DNA from: Azospirillaceae bacterium
GTDB lineage: Bacteria > Pseudomonadota > Alphaproteobacteria > Azospirillales > Azospirillaceae
DNA: 64,000 nucleotides
NCBI GenBank assembly: GCA_031291675.1
Contig: JARLIO010000034.1
Span: 62,001 to 126,000, forward strand
Direction of reading: 5' to 3'
The position numbers and the translations under genes are program-made. Below the pieces are notes generated by a model that was given only the letters and a program-made list of their open reading frames with translations, did no database searches and had not been told where the DNA came from. Positions 47,330 to 57,289 of this stretch are shown one piece after another (positions within the stretch are counted from its first letter, which is position 1; every line of letters starts with the position of its first letter).

Positions 47330-47749
47330 TCATCGGCCAATAATCCGAGCCTCCTGCACGTAGCCGAAGGCGCCCTTGCCCGGCCAAGCCCGTCCATCAG
47401 GGTAGCGCAATTCTATTCCGGCGAGGTCCTTCTCATCCGCAAGGCGGAGATTGACGCCCATCTGGATGTTCCCGAACTTCGATACTGCGCTGGCGGTCAA
47501 AATAAAATGTGTCGTTGAACCACAATTTGCACAGAAATGGATTTCCGCAGCCGGGTCTTCCTTGTCTTCCCGGCTATATCCCTTCGTTGTTCCCACGACG
47601 CTGACTTCCGACGGATGGAAATAGGCCCAGCGGGCGCCCGACTTGCTACAAAGCGTGCAGTTGCACTCGTTGATGAAGTCCGGTCGCTTTGAGATTTCGA
47701 TGCGGACCTGGCCGCAGAGGCAGGAGAGCTTCAACATTCCCAATGTCAT
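47330..47749 (-). CDS. GFA-family protein (CENP-V/GFA zinc fold)
   Basis: 139 residues. Zinc-binding Cys residues occur in SCLCGQVRIE (about 9-18), ECNCTLCSKSG (about 28-38) and HFCANCGSTTHF (about 71-82), as in glutathione-dependent formaldehyde-activating enzymes and relatives. The real reaction of most of these is not known. A Met at codon 5 (MLKLSCLCG) is an alternative start. Stands alone, between the yej operon and the DUF2336 gene. Confidence 0.85.
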   Translation of the reverse strand: MTLGMLKLSCLCGQVRIEISKRPDFINECNCTLCSKSGARWAYFHPSEVSVVGTTKGYSREDKEDPAAEIHFCANCGSTTHFILTASAVSKFGNIQMGVNLRLADEKDLAGIELRYPDGRAWPGKGAFGYVQEARIIGR

Positions 47750-47934
47750 ATCAGCAGAGCCGCCCGCCTGGTAGAGGAAGTTCGATTTCCCCCTTCATCC
47801 GTTTCCAGCGCGGCCGCACCAGGGTACCCAGGCGTCAGGTTTTCACCACCAGCGAACCGCCGGATCCGTCAAGTTCACGGCGGATGATGACAATTCGTGC
47901 CTCCGCAGTGGCAGACCTTGCACCGACGCCGCAA

Positions 47935-49023
47935 TCAGGCACCGTGGAAATCCAGCCGTACCGCCATCTCCTGCGCGGTCAGCGGGAAATCGACGCCGTC
48001 GCGGGCGTTCAGCAGCGCGCGCGGCGACACCTTGGCGCCGCGGAGCTGAAGGTCCATCGCGCAGCGCATGCTGAGGCCAGCGCGCCAAGCCAAGGCGGTG
48101 ACACCCTTGGCATCCCGGGTCGCAAAGATCCGGTCGACCACCGTCGGGGCCACGCGCGCCAAGACACCCAGCGCCGCCCGGACAAAGTCCAGATCGGCCC
48201 AGGCCAGGGCGTCGCCAATCACGGTCTCATCAAGGCCGCCGACCGCGTGCAACCGCAATGCGCGCATCGTCGCCGGTTCGTCGGGGCGCTGCTCGTCAAG
48301 CCAGCGCAGACGCCGCTGCGTCGTGACCACGATCTCGGTTGCCAGATCATCCGGCATGTCGCGCCCCTGCGCCAGCACCGACCGGATCGCCCGGTCGACG
48401 AAGCCGCTCAGATGGGCCCGCACCTCGGCCGATAACCACACCGTGTGCGGCGAATTCGCCTCCACGCCCGCCGCGCCGGCCATCCCCGGTGTCGACGACG
48501 GTGCCAACGCCGCGACGACCTGGCCGTGATTGTCCAGCAACAGGCTGTGGCGCGACCCCGCATGGTCGTCGGCCGGCCCGGGACCAGCGCCGTCACCAGG
48601 GAGCCGCAGAATGGCGGCCGGCTTCGCCGCCTTGGTCATCGGCACCGCCAGCGCGACCGCCAGCAGATCGTCATCACTGATCGTGGCATAGCATTCCAGC
48701 ATCGAATCGGTGATGCTGTGCCGCAACTCGACCGCCAGCACCCGGCAGATTGCGCTGGGATAGCGGGCGATATCGCGCAGCGCCGAGGTCAGCGCGGCGC
48801 CGATCGCGCTGACCCGGTCACGGGCAGCATGCTCCAGGGCCAGCGTGACAAAGGCATACCGATAGTACCGTTCCTCGGCGTCGCGGTCCGGCATCAGGCA
48901 ATGCAGACGATCAGCCACGAGCTGGCGAACACCGTTGTGGCGTTCGGAGGTCGGCGGCGCGATAACAGGTGGCGACGGCGGCGGCTTGACCGGCCTCCGC
49001 AAACCCAGTGCGGTTCTTCGCAT
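47935..49023 (-). CDS. DUF2336 domain protein
   Basis: 362 residues from ATG 49023 with AAGGGCGAAG upstream. The N-terminal half is helical (ERYYRYAFVTLALEHAARDR, ISDDDLLAVALAVPM). The C-terminal part contains GVTALAWRAGLSMRCAMDLQ and the end VDFPLTAQEMAVRLDFH, matching the DUF2336 family found in alphaproteobacteria. Some relatives work with PilZ or CheY-like signalling but no function is established. Its Pro-rich start may be disordered. Confidence 0.75.
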   Translation of the reverse strand: MRRTALGLRRPVKPPPSPPVIAPPTSERHNGVRQLVADRLHCLMPDRDAEERYYRYAFVTLALEHAARDRVSAIGAALTSALRDIARYPSAICRVLAVELRHSITDSMLECYATISDDDLLAVALAVPMTKAAKPAAILRLPGDGAGPGPADDHAGSRHSLLLDNHGQVVAALAPSSTPGMAGAAGVEANSPHTVWLSAEVRAHLSGFVDRAIRSVLAQGRDMPDDLATEIVVTTQRRLRWLDEQRPDEPATMRALRLHAVGGLDETVIGDALAWADLDFVRAALGVLARVAPTVVDRIFATRDAKGVTALAWRAGLSMRCAMDLQLRGAKVSPRALLNARDGVDFPLTAQEMAVRLDFHGA

Positions 49024-49110
49024 CACTTCGCCCTTGTGTCCGACGGTCGTTTCAACCGACGTCCCGGCATTGTAGCCGGGTGTGGTGCCTTGACACAATG
49101 TTGCTGGTCA

Positions 49111-49407
49111 TTACCGAACACCCGGCGCCGACGGCAAGGCGGGCGTCGGCCGTGGCCCCAGAGCCTTCTCTCGCTGCCGCGCCTCTTTCGTATGGATTCG
49201 TTTCATCGCGGCGACAATATCAAACCCGAGGATCTTGTTGGCGCATTTCCGGCTACAAAACCGACCCAGGTTGACCCAGTCCGGCCATTCACCGTCCGGT
49301 AGCGGAGAACCCGACAGGCTGATCATCCGGGAGACATCAACAATATTAAATATTTCGTTATTCTCGCACCTGTTCACGTCGCAATCCAGGGGCAAAACGA
49401 AGGCCAT
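49111..49407 (-). CDS. Small Cys-containing protein, unknown
   Basis: 98 residues. Two Cys pairs, DCDVNRCEN near residue 8-16 and RFCSRKCANKILG near 49-61, could bind a metal. The C-terminal third is basic. No family is recognised and the ribosome site is weak, so it is only a candidate. It precedes the DUF2336 gene on the same strand. Confidence 0.4.
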   Translation of the reverse strand: MAFVLPLDCDVNRCENNEIFNIVDVSRMISLSGSPLPDGEWPDWVNLGRFCSRKCANKILGFDIVAAMKRIHTKEARQREKALGPRPTPALPSAPGVR

Positions 49408-49929
49408 GCCGAATCGCGCGCGGGTACAAAGGAGCCATCGAAAAATAAAATACCTCCATTGTCCTATCTATATTAAATTTTCTTCTACAATTTCTTATTT
49501 ACTATAACAATACCGCAACCGTAATAAAATTTATAACCAATACCGAAATCTGCCATAAAATCAGCAATCACCATTTTTAACATTTCAATTTTTACAGGCC
49601 AGAGTCTTCCAACATAATTGCCAATCACGTCCTCTTCGCCCTGCCATTACTGGGCAGACTCGATTCTCATGCCCCAGAGCATCTGATCTTTTTTTATGAT
49701 ACTGACGGGATCGCCAACTGCGGCAAAACTCCCATCGCCCATCAACGCCACGACCAGCAAAACCGCTGGCGCGACGATGACAGGAAGAAAACGGGAAAAC
49801 CGCTTGCGACCCTTGTTCAAGGGCGTCACTCCGTCTCGTTCAGTGCCTTGGTTGGCGACCCTTATCGAGCATTTTTAGCGTAACCACATGAGATAAACAA
49901 CTCATGGTAACAACCCTTATCCGAACACG
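49408..49929. other. AT-rich, gene-poor stretch
   Basis: Between about 49430 and 49620 the sequence is very AT-rich compared with the rest of the window, with runs such as AATAAAATAC and TATATTAAATTTT. No gene of normal coding character is visible there. A candidate small exported protein lies at its right end. Confidence 0.5.
49647..49829 (-). CDS. Candidate small exported peptide
   Basis: 60 codons from GTG: a basic start (TPLNKGRKRFSRF), a hydrophobic segment (LPVIVAPAVLLVVALMGDG) and a short tail. It looks like a signal peptide plus about 30 residues. There is no homology known to me and an overlapping frame exists on the other strand. It sits in the AT-rich patch. Confidence 0.3.
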   Translation of the reverse strand: MTPLNKGRKRFSRFLPVIVAPAVLLVVALMGDGSFAAVGDPVSIIKKDQMLWGMRIESAQ

Positions 49930-50256
49930 TCAGCCCCATTTCGCACCATCGGCCCGGTCAAGGGGCGTCACCGCCAACGTTTCCTCGCCCAGCCATTCGC
50001 CGGTGGCGCTGAGATGAATAACACGCAGTGGCTGTAGCCGGTGTTCGCGTTCGCCGGTTGTCTGTCGCCGCCGCGGATCATCCTTCGGTAACGGCATTCC
50101 CCGATACGGGTGCGGCTCGGCGCTCGTCGGGTGGCCGGACGGCGCCGGCACAGGGGGCGGCGCGGCGGCGCGCCTCCTGATCAATGTCACGAATCGCGGC
50201 GCATCGGTCGTCCCGAACAAGAAGCCCGGGGCACGCGCCATCCCGGCCACGATCAC
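49930..50256 (-). CDS. Small hypothetical protein downstream of zapE
   Basis: 108 codons; the C-terminal half (LQPLRVIHLSATGEWLGEET) has a plausible protein-like composition, the first half is Pro/Arg-rich. It is on the same strand as zapE, 67 bases after its stop. An alternative Met is at codon 6. No family is recognised. Confidence 0.35.
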   Translation of the reverse strand: MIVAGMARAPGFLFGTTDAPRFVTLIRRRAAAPPPVPAPSGHPTSAEPHPYRGMPLPKDDPRRRQTTGEREHRLQPLRVIHLSATGEWLGEETLAVTPLDRADGAKWG

Positions 50257-50323
50257 CGGTGCACAATGCCGTCACGACCGGTGTCACGACAGCCTATTCC
50301 CGCGCGATCACAGGTCGGGTGGT

Positions 50324-51445
50324 TCAGGTCAGATGGACCAGGGCGCGGTATTCCTCCGACTGCATTTCCATCAGGCGACTAACGGTGCGATGGAATTCGA
50401 AAGCATGCGGGCCCTCGGCATAGATCTGGTCCGGCGGGCAATCGGCGGCGATGATCACCTGGACTTTATGTTCGTAGAGTTCATCGATCAGGACGATGAA
50501 GCGTTTGGCTTCGTTGCGCTGATCGGCGCGCAGCCGGGGCACCCGGTCGATCACCAGGGCCTCGAAATGGCACGCGATCGTCAGATAATCCGCGGCCCCC
50601 AAGGGTTGGGCGCACATCGCGTCGAACTCGACCCAGCCCACCGTTCCGGCCGCCCGGGGCACCAGCACCGCCCGGCCCTGGGCGCTGAGCCGACAGGGGG
50701 CCACGACCCGGCTGCCGCACAAACGTTGGAAGATCGCGGTCACCCGTTGTTCGGTCGCGGCGCCGAGCGGCTGGTGATAGACGTCCTCGCGGCGCAACTG
50801 CTGCAACCGGTAGTCCAGCGGCCCGGCCAGGTGCAGGATGTCCAGCCTTTCCTTCAGCAAGGCGATGAAGGGCAGAAACAGGGCTCGGTTGAGGCCGTCC
50901 TTGTACAGATCATCGGGCGGCCAATTGCTGGTCGCGACGACGACGACGCCGCGGTCGAACAAGGCGGTGAACAGGCGGCCCAGGATCATCGCGTCGCCGA
51001 TATCGACGACGTGGAACTCGTCGAAACACAACAGCCAGGTCTCGGCGGCGATCGCCTTGGCGATCTCGATCAGGACATCGGCGGCCCCGGCCTTGTCGCG
51101 CGTGCGCTCCTGATGCAGCCGCTGCTGTATTTCCAGCAGAAAGGCATGGAAATGGACCCGGCGCCGCTTTGCCACCGGCGCCGTCTCGAAAAACAGATCC
51201 ATCAGCATGCTCTTGCCGCGGCCGACATCGCCATAGATGAACAGCCCGGCCGGGACCGGCTCAGCCGGCCGCCGGCTCAGGCCGAAACGCGCCCGCCAGC
51301 CTTCCGCCCCGGTCTGGGGCCGGTAATTCGCCAGGGCGTTATGCAGGCTTTGCAGTTTTTCGACGGCCAGTTCCTGGGCGTCATCGGGCTTCAGAGCGCC
51401 GGCAGCGCAGCGGGCGCGATACAGCGAGAGCGGGCCATTCGGCAT
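50324..51445 (-). CDS. zapE: Cell division protein ZapE (AFG1-like ATPase)
   Basis: 373-residue AAA+ ATPase: GLFIYGDVGRGKSMLMDLFF (Walker A, about 83-102), HFHAFLLEIQQRLHQ, LLCFDEFHVVDIGDAMILGR (Walker B) and VVVATSNWPPDDLYKDGLNR (sensor 1). In E. coli ZapE acts on the Z ring; mitochondrial AFG1 assists respiratory complexes, and the gene's place beside sdhB fits either. Start chosen at ATG 51445. Confidence 0.92.
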   Translation of the reverse strand: MPNGPLSLYRARCAAGALKPDDAQELAVEKLQSLHNALANYRPQTGAEGWRARFGLSRRPAEPVPAGLFIYGDVGRGKSMLMDLFFETAPVAKRRRVHFHAFLLEIQQRLHQERTRDKAGAADVLIEIAKAIAAETWLLCFDEFHVVDIGDAMILGRLFTALFDRGVVVVATSNWPPDDLYKDGLNRALFLPFIALLKERLDILHLAGPLDYRLQQLRREDVYHQPLGAATEQRVTAIFQRLCGSRVVAPCRLSAQGRAVLVPRAAGTVGWVEFDAMCAQPLGAADYLTIACHFEALVIDRVPRLRADQRNEAKRFIVLIDELYEHKVQVIIAADCPPDQIYAEGPHAFEFHRTVSRLMEMQSEEYRALVHLT

Positions 51446-51551
51446 GCGGGGGGAACACCGGAGAATGTGCGAGGAAACAAGCAGGACCAGCCGGATCAAG
51501 CATCCGGGCCGACAGCGGCCGCCCGCAGGCGGCCGCGCATCGTGGCGTCGA

Positions 51552-52331
51552 TCAGCGCCGCGCGATCATCAATTTCTTGATTTCGGCGATCGCCTTGGCC
51601 GGATTGAGTCCTTTGGGGCAGGTCTTGGTGCAGTTCATGATGGTGTGGCAGCGGTACAGGCGGAACGGATCTTCCAGATCGTCCAGCCTTTCACCCGCCA
51701 TCTCGTCCCGGCTGTCGGCGATCCAGCGATAGGCCTGCAACAGCACCGCCGGACCGAGATAGCGATCACCGTTCCACCAATAGCTGGGGCAGGAGGTCGA
51801 GCAGCAGAAGCACAGAATGCACTCGTAGAGACCGTCGAGGCGCGCGCGCTCCTCCGGGCTCTGCAACCGCTCCCGGTCGGGCGGCGGCGCCGACTGGGTC
51901 TGCAGCCAGGGCTTGATCGCGGCATATTGGGCATAGATCTGGTTCAGGTCGGGGACCAGATCCTTGACCACCTTCATGTGCGGCAACGGGTAGATCTTGA
52001 CGTCACCGGCGACATCGTCGATCGGCTTGAGACAGGCCAGCGTGTTGGTGCCATCGATATTCATGGCACAGGACCCGCAAATCCCCTCGCGACAGGAGCG
52101 CCGGAAGGTCAGGGTGCTGTCGATATCATTCTTGATATGGATCAGGGCATCCAGGACCATCGGCCCGCATTTGTCGAGATCGATCTCGTAAGAATCGACC
52201 CGGGGGGTCTGACCGTCTTCCGGATTCCAGCGGTAGATCTTGAAGGTCTTGGTCCGCTTGGCGCCCTTGGCGTGCGAGACCCGCTTGCCAACGGCAATCC
52301 TGGAATTGGCTGGTAGCGCGAATTCAACCAT
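51552..52331 (-). CDS. sdhB: Succinate dehydrogenase iron-sulfur subunit
   Basis: 259 residues. [2Fe-2S]: [20 protein letters not shown] with the later Cys; [4Fe-4S] and [3Fe-4S]: [17 protein letters not shown] and [17 protein letters not shown]. It relays electrons from FAD in SdhA to quinone at the SdhC/D membrane part. Last gene of sdhCDAB; 19 bases after sdhA. Confidence 0.96.
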   Translation of the reverse strand: MVEFALPANSRIAVGKRVSHAKGAKRTKTFKIYRWNPEDGQTPRVDSYEIDLDKCGPMVLDALIHIKNDIDSTLTFRRSCREGICGSCAMNIDGTNTLACLKPIDDVAGDVKIYPLPHMKVVKDLVPDLNQIYAQYAAIKPWLQTQSAPPPDRERLQSPEERARLDGLYECILCFCCSTSCPSYWWNGDRYLGPAVLLQAYRWIADSRDEMAGERLDDLEDPFRLYRCHTIMNCTKTCPKGLNPAKAIAEIKKLMIARR

Positions 52332-52350
52332 GGTTCGTTTCCTTCGGGTC

Positions 52351-54141
52351 TCAGTAGACGCGCGCTTTGGGCGGGAACACGCTGACCTCGTCGGTCAAGG
52401 TGGTGAGATGAACCGGGCGGTAATCGATCGTGGTTTCGCCCTTGTCCGACACCCACACGGCGGTATGCTTCATCCAGTTGACATCGTCGCGCTGGGGAAA
52501 GTCCTCGCGGGCATGGGCACCCCGGCTTTCGGTGCGATTGGCCGCCGAATTGATCGTCGCCACCGCCTGATACATCAGATTGTCGAGTTCGAGCGCCTCG
52601 ACCAGGTCCGAATTCCACACCAGGGTCCGGTCGCTGACGCCAACGTCGGGCCGCTTGGCCCAGGCCTTCTGCATCAGGGTGACGCCCTCGGCCAGGACGT
52701 CGCCGGTGCGGAACACGGCACAGTTGTTCTGCATCGCGCGCTGCATTTCCAACCGCAGCTCGGAAACCCGGATCGGCCCCTTGGCCTGACGCAGCCGGTC
52801 CAGCCGCTCCAGCGCCATGTCGGTCGAATGCGACGACACCGCCTTGTGGGAGCTGTTCTTTTGCACCAGCTCCGCGGCGCGGATCGCCGCCGCCCGGCCG
52901 AACACCACCAGATCCAGCAGCGAATTGGAGCCCAGGCGGTTGGCGCCGTGCACCGAAACGCACGCGGCCTCGCCGATCGCCATCAGCCCGGGCACCACCG
53001 TATCGGGATTGCCCGGGGTCGGCCGCAGCACCTCGCCGCGGAAATTGGTCGGGATGCCGCCCATGTTGTAATGGACGGTCGGCAGCACCGGGATCGGCTC
53101 CCGGGTCACATCGACGCCGGAGAACACCTTGGCGGTCTCGGCGATGCCGGGCAACCGCTCATGGATCACCGCGGGATCGAGATGTTCGAGATGCAGGTGG
53201 ATATGGTCCTTGTGGGCGCCGACGCCGCGGCCTTCGCGGATCTCGACGGTCATCGAGCGGCTGACGACATCGCGGGACGCCAGATCCTTGGCTGACGGCG
53301 CGTAGCGTTCCATGAACCGTTCGCCGGTGGCATTGGTCAGATAGCCGCCCTCACCGCGCACCCCTTCGGTGATCAGGCAGCCGGCGCCATAGATCCCGGT
53401 CGGGTGGAACTGCACGAATTCCATGTCCTGCAACGGCAGACCGGCGCGCAGCACCATCGCATTGCCGTCGCCGGTGCAGGTGTGGGCCGAGGTGCAGGAG
53501 AAATAGGTCCGGCCATAACCGCCGGTCGCCAGAACCACCTGATGGGCGCGGAACCGATGGATCGTGCCGTCATCGAGATTCCAGGCGATCACGCCGCGAC
53601 AGGTGCCGTCATCATCCATGATCAGGTCGAGCGCGAAATACTCGACGAAGAACTCGGCGTCGTGCTTCAACGCCTGCTGATAAAGCGTGTGCAGCAGGGC
53701 GTGGCCGGTGCGATCGGCGGCGGCGCAGGTGCGATAGGCCCGCCCCTCGCCGAAGCGGGTGGTCATGCCGCCGAAGGCGCGCTGATAGATCTTGCCCTCG
53801 GGGGTGCGCGAGAAGGGCACGCCGTAATGTTCCAGCTCGATGATCGCCGGGATCGCCTCGCGGCACATATATTCGATGGCGTCCTGGTCGCCGAGCCAGT
53901 CCGATCCCTTGACGGTATCGTACATGTGCCAACGCCAGTCATCCTCACCCATATTCCCCAGCGCCGCCGAAATCCCGCCCTGCGCGGCCACCGTGTGGCT
54001 GCGGGTCGGAAACACCTTGGTCAGGCAGGCGGTCTTGAGGCCCTTTTCGGCCATGCCAAAGGTCGCCCGCAATCCGGCGCCCCCGGCGCCGACAACGACG
54101 ACGTCGTAACTGTGATCGATAATCTGATAGGCGGTCGCCAT
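52351..54141 (-). CDS. sdhA: Succinate dehydrogenase flavoprotein subunit
   Basis: 596 residues from ATG 54141. FAD site: [20 protein letters not shown] near 14-33; covalent-FAD His in [14 protein letters not shown]; substrate segment [20 protein letters not shown]; capping-domain Arg in [15 protein letters not shown]-terminal [20 protein letters not shown]. Full length. Oxidises succinate to fumarate. Seven bases separate it from sdhD. Confidence 0.97.
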   Translation of the reverse strand: MATAYQIIDHSYDVVVVGAGGAGLRATFGMAEKGLKTACLTKVFPTRSHTVAAQGGISAALGNMGEDDWRWHMYDTVKGSDWLGDQDAIEYMCREAIPAIIELEHYGVPFSRTPEGKIYQRAFGGMTTRFGEGRAYRTCAAADRTGHALLHTLYQQALKHDAEFFVEYFALDLIMDDDGTCRGVIAWNLDDGTIHRFRAHQVVLATGGYGRTYFSCTSAHTCTGDGNAMVLRAGLPLQDMEFVQFHPTGIYGAGCLITEGVRGEGGYLTNATGERFMERYAPSAKDLASRDVVSRSMTVEIREGRGVGAHKDHIHLHLEHLDPAVIHERLPGIAETAKVFSGVDVTREPIPVLPTVHYNMGGIPTNFRGEVLRPTPGNPDTVVPGLMAIGEAACVSVHGANRLGSNSLLDLVVFGRAAAIRAAELVQKNSSHKAVSSHSTDMALERLDRLRQAKGPIRVSELRLEMQRAMQNNCAVFRTGDVLAEGVTLMQKAWAKRPDVGVSDRTLVWNSDLVEALELDNLMYQAVATINSAANRTESRGAHAREDFPQRDDVNWMKHTAVWVSDKGETTIDYRPVHLTTLTDEVSVFPPKARVY

Positions 54142-54148
54142 GGCGGGT

Positions 54149-54538
54149 TCAGCCTCCGAACGAAATCTTGAGCACGGCGACGATGCTGGCCACCGCAAGC
54201 GCATAAAGAATGAATTTCACCGCCAGCACGGTCCCGAGCCTGGTCAGCTCGTGATGGACATAGTCCTCAAGCACGGTTTGAAGGCCATGGGCGGCGTGGT
54301 GGAAGCCGACCGCGACCAGCAGCACCAGCGCGGCCGCGACCGTGGGCGACGCAATCCAGTCCTGGACGACGGCCAGAGGGGCACCGAGCAGGTGAAACAC
54401 AGAGAATACGAACCACAGGGTCAGCGGAATCAAGGCAAGAGCGGCGACTCGGTGCAACCACCATTGTTCGGCACCGGTCTTGGCGGATCCCAGGCCACGG
54501 GCACGGCTGAGGGAGCTACGCAGGCTATTGTCGGTCAT
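54149..54538 (-). CDS. sdhD: Succinate dehydrogenase membrane anchor subunit
   Basis: 129 residues with three membrane helices. The first helix has [40 protein letters not shown] carries the haem-b-ligand-region His and the quinone-side Tyr. It forms the membrane part with SdhC. The start follows sdhC by 11 bases. Confidence 0.9.
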   Translation of the reverse strand: MTDNSLRSSLSRARGLGSAKTGAEQWWLHRVAALALIPLTLWFVFSVFHLLGAPLAVVQDWIASPTVAAALVLLVAVGFHHAAHGLQTVLEDYVHHELTRLGTVLAVKFILYALAVASIVAVLKISFGG

Positions 54539-54549
54539 GGGACGGTTCC

Positions 54550-54936
54550 TCACCAGGCGATCAGGCCGATAATCCAGGCAAGCACAGTCAGGCCCGCCGC
54601 GGCGACCACCACAGTCCAACCGGACGTCGTGACGGTCTTGAGTTCAAACCCATAACCCAGATCCCAGGCCAGATGGCGGATCCCGGCGCACAGGTGGAAG
54701 AACATCGAGAAAGTCCAGCCGAACAGCAGCAGCAGGCCCAGGGGCGAGGCGATGAAATGCTGCACCGAAGCGAATGCCGCCTCCCCGGTCGCAGCCGCAA
54801 TCAGCCACCAGGCCAACAACAATGTGCCGACCGTGAGCGCGATACCGGTCGCCCGGTGAGAAATCGAAAGCACCGACGTGATCTGCGGTCGATAAACCTG
54901 CAAATGAGGAGAAAGCGGCCGATTGGCGTGAGCCAT
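54550..54936 (-). CDS. sdhC: Succinate dehydrogenase cytochrome b556 subunit
   Basis: 128 residues, three membrane helices. PLSPHLQVYRPQITSVLSIS is the family N terminus, HRATGIALTVGTLLLAWWLI follows, and FFHLCAGIRHLAWDLGYGFE contains the haem-ligand His. First gene of the operon. Confidence 0.94.
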   Translation of the reverse strand: MAHANRPLSPHLQVYRPQITSVLSISHRATGIALTVGTLLLAWWLIAAATGEAAFASVQHFIASPLGLLLLFGWTFSMFFHLCAGIRHLAWDLGYGFELKTVTTSGWTVVVAAAGLTVLAWIIGLIAW

Positions 54937-55024
54937 TGTGATTTTCCTCGCTGAAGCTGCCGCTGAGCGGGCACGGGCACTGGCGGCAACAGGAAAGTCG
55001 CTTGCGCGTTTTTGAATTGCTCTG

Positions 55025-55053
55025 ACTTAACGCTTGCCGGCTGGCGGTGTCAA
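55025..55053 (-). promoter_or_regulatory. Sigma-70-type promoter of sdhCDAB
   Basis: On the minus strand TTGACA (55048-55053) and TTAAGT (55025-55030) lie 17 bases apart, about 90 bases upstream of the sdhC start. Confidence 0.5.
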
Positions 55054-55121
55054 CGGAACCCGGTCACCCCGGCTGACCTGTTTTTGCGCCGCCGCAAGAT
55101 CGTGCCGGGACCGCCCGGCCC

Positions 55122-55991
55122 CTAGCCATCAGCGATCGCCGTGGCCAGTGCCAGCAGACGCTCGGCATCGCGGACATGCAGGGCCTCGACCAGCCGGCCC
55201 TCGACAACAACAACCCCCCGGCCCTCGCGCGCCGCGGCCCGTCCCGCCGCGATAATTTTCGTGGCGTCGGCAATCTCCGCCGCCGACGGCCCGAAAATCT
55301 CATTGGCAAGCGCGATCGTGCGCGGATGGATCAAGGTCTTGCCGTCAAACCCCATCTCGCGGCCCTGGCGGCAAACCGCGGTGAACCCGGCCTCGTCCCC
55401 CAGATCAAGATGGACACCGTCAAGAATCGCCAGATCGTGGGCCCGCGCCGCCAGCAGGCACAAGCCCAGGCTGGTCAGCAGCGGCAACCGGTCGCGGCCC
55501 GCAATCGCGTGCAGGGCCACCGTCAAATCAGAGGTTCCCATCACCAACCCGCCCAGACGCGGCGACGCCGCCGCAATATCGCGGGCATTGAGGACGCCCA
55601 GAGGCGTTTCGATCATGCACCAGAGCCGCACCGACTCGGGTGCCCCCGCCGCCAGCAGCGCCTGCTCGACCCGGCGCACACTTTGCGCCGTCTCGACCTT
55701 CGGCAGCGCGATGCCGTCGGCCCCGGATCCGGCCACGGCCGCAACATCGGCGTCATGCCAGGGCGTGCCCTCGCCGTTGATCCGCACCAGCCGCTCGCGC
55801 CGGCCAAAGCCGCCATGCGCCAGCGCCGCGGTCACCTGATCGCGGGCCGTCGCCTTGAACTCCGGCGCGACCGCATCCTCAAGGTCGAGGATCACGCCAT
55901 CGACCGGCAGGACACGCGCCTTTTCAAGGGCCCGCGCGTTGGACCCCGGCATATACAGAACACTGCGGCGGGGACGAATGGTCATGGCCAT
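55122..55991 (-). CDS. CitE/HpcH-like CoA ester lyase
   Basis: 289 residues. RSVLYMPGSNARALEKARVL and DGVILDLEDAVAPEFKATAR (acidic metal and substrate residues) and the later WCMIETPLGVLNARDIAAAS place it in the HpcH/HpaI-citrate lyase beta group, near malyl-CoA / beta-methylmalyl-CoA lyases. GFDGKTLIHPRTIALANEIF is also conserved. No citrate lyase alpha or gamma subunits are present, so a free-standing malyl-CoA-type lyase or thioesterase is more likely. It lies upstream of sdhC on the same strand. Confidence 0.82.
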   Translation of the reverse strand: MAMTIRPRRSVLYMPGSNARALEKARVLPVDGVILDLEDAVAPEFKATARDQVTAALAHGGFGRRERLVRINGEGTPWHDADVAAVAGSGADGIALPKVETAQSVRRVEQALLAAGAPESVRLWCMIETPLGVLNARDIAAASPRLGGLVMGTSDLTVALHAIAGRDRLPLLTSLGLCLLAARAHDLAILDGVHLDLGDEAGFTAVCRQGREMGFDGKTLIHPRTIALANEIFGPSAAEIADATKIIAAGRAAAREGRGVVVVEGRLVEALHVRDAERLLALATAIADG

Positions 55992-56124
55992 GCGACGCCA
56001 TCCCTTCTATGATTAAGCCCCTTCGGTCCTGCCGCCGCCCGGGGCCACGCGCAGCGTCGCGGCGGCATCGCGCCCGCGGCCCTCATCCTATCCCGCCTCC
56101 CCTGATCTGGCATCCCCGCGCACG

Positions 56125-56985
56125 ATGAAAAATATCCTTTCGATCCAGTCGCATGTTGCCTACGGTTTCGTCGGCAATTGCGCCGCGGTGTTCCCGTTGC
56201 AGCGGCTGGGGCATGATGTGTGGCCGATCAACACGGTCCAGTTCTCCAACCATACCGGCTATGGTGCGTGGACCGGCCAGGTGTTCACGCCCGGGCATAT
56301 CGCTGACATCGTCGATGGTATCGCCGCCCGCGGCGTCCTGGGGTCGTGCGACGCCATCCTGTCGGGCTATATGGGCGGCGCCGACCTCGGTGCTGTCATC
56401 GTCAACACGGCCCACCGGATCCGTGCGGCAAACCCGCGGGCGCTGTATTGTTGTGATCCCGTGATGGGCGACGTTGGGCGTGGCTTCTTTGTGCGGTCCG
56501 GTCTTCCCGAATTCATGCGCGCCACCGCGGTCGCCGCCGCCGACATCATCACGCCCAACCAGTTCGAGCTGGAATATCTGACCGGGACGACGATCACCAC
56601 GCTCGCGGACGCCGTCGCGGCCACGACCCGCGCCCGTACGCTGGGGCCGTCGCTGGTGCTGGTCACCAGCCTGACCCGCACCGAGGCCGCCAGCGACGCG
56701 ATCGAGATGCTGTTGAGCGGTCCGACGGGAAGCTGGCTGGTGCAAACCCCGCGCCTGGCGCTGGAGCCGGCCCCCAATGGCGCCGGCGACGCCGTGGCCG
56801 CCCTGTTCCTGGCCAAGGTCCTGGAAACCGGAGATCCGGTTGCCGCCCTGGCCCATGCCGCCGCCGCGATTTTCGCGGTTTTTGACGCGACAGCGCGCGC
56901 CGGCACGCGGGAGCTGCAATTGATCGCGGCACAGGACCAGTTGGTGGAGCCATCCCGTCTCTTTCCTGTGACAAAAGTTGCATGA
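56125..56985 (+). CDS. pdxY: Pyridoxal kinase
   Basis: 286 residues. ILSIQSHVAYGFVGNCAAVF and GHDVWPINTVQFSNHTGYGA match PdxY (substrate side), YCCDPVMGDVGRGFFV and DIITPNQFELEYLTG are typical, and NGAGDAVAALFLAKVL holds the anion hole and catalytic Asp of the ribokinase fold. Salvages pyridoxal to pyridoxal phosphate. It is in the place where leuC is found in many relatives, ahead of leuD. Confidence 0.93.
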   Translation: MKNILSIQSHVAYGFVGNCAAVFPLQRLGHDVWPINTVQFSNHTGYGAWTGQVFTPGHIADIVDGIAARGVLGSCDAILSGYMGGADLGAVIVNTAHRIRAANPRALYCCDPVMGDVGRGFFVRSGLPEFMRATAVAAADIITPNQFELEYLTGTTITTLADAVAATTRARTLGPSLVLVTSLTRTEAASDAIEMLLSGPTGSWLVQTPRLALEPAPNGAGDAVAALFLAKVLETGDPVAALAHAAAAIFAVFDATARAGTRELQLIAAQDQLVEPSRLFPVTKVA

Positions 56986-57289
56986 TCGGCGCCATTTGGT
57001 AATGACGCACGATCCGGACTTCCGCTATGATGGGATCACCGACGAGCAATGGCCCGGAACCATCCGTTTCGGCGAAGCCGCCACCGTCGTGCAGCGTCGT
57101 TTCGCCCCTTTTCGGTCTCTACGCAATGATTCGCCGCAACAACGGTACGAATAAATTAAGAGGTTGCGTGAAATATGAAGTTGGCGCTGAAAAACTTTCA
57201 CGGCTATGGCTGGTCAAGTCGGTCCCGGTTTGGTATGCACCTGACGGATACATGGAATCGCGGCGATCGGCCGCGCGATAGGTTGAAGA
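56986..57289. other. Intergenic region before leuD
   Basis: 304 bases. Only a doubtful short frame (57027-57281) crosses it, without a good ribosome site. AT-rich around 57140-57175 (AATAAATTAAGAGG); the leu promoter is probably here but no sigma-70 pair stands out. Confidence 0.4.

Noticed and set aside
57027-57281. 84-codon frame before leuD
   Set aside because: No ribosome site and no recognisable features; composition shifts along its length.
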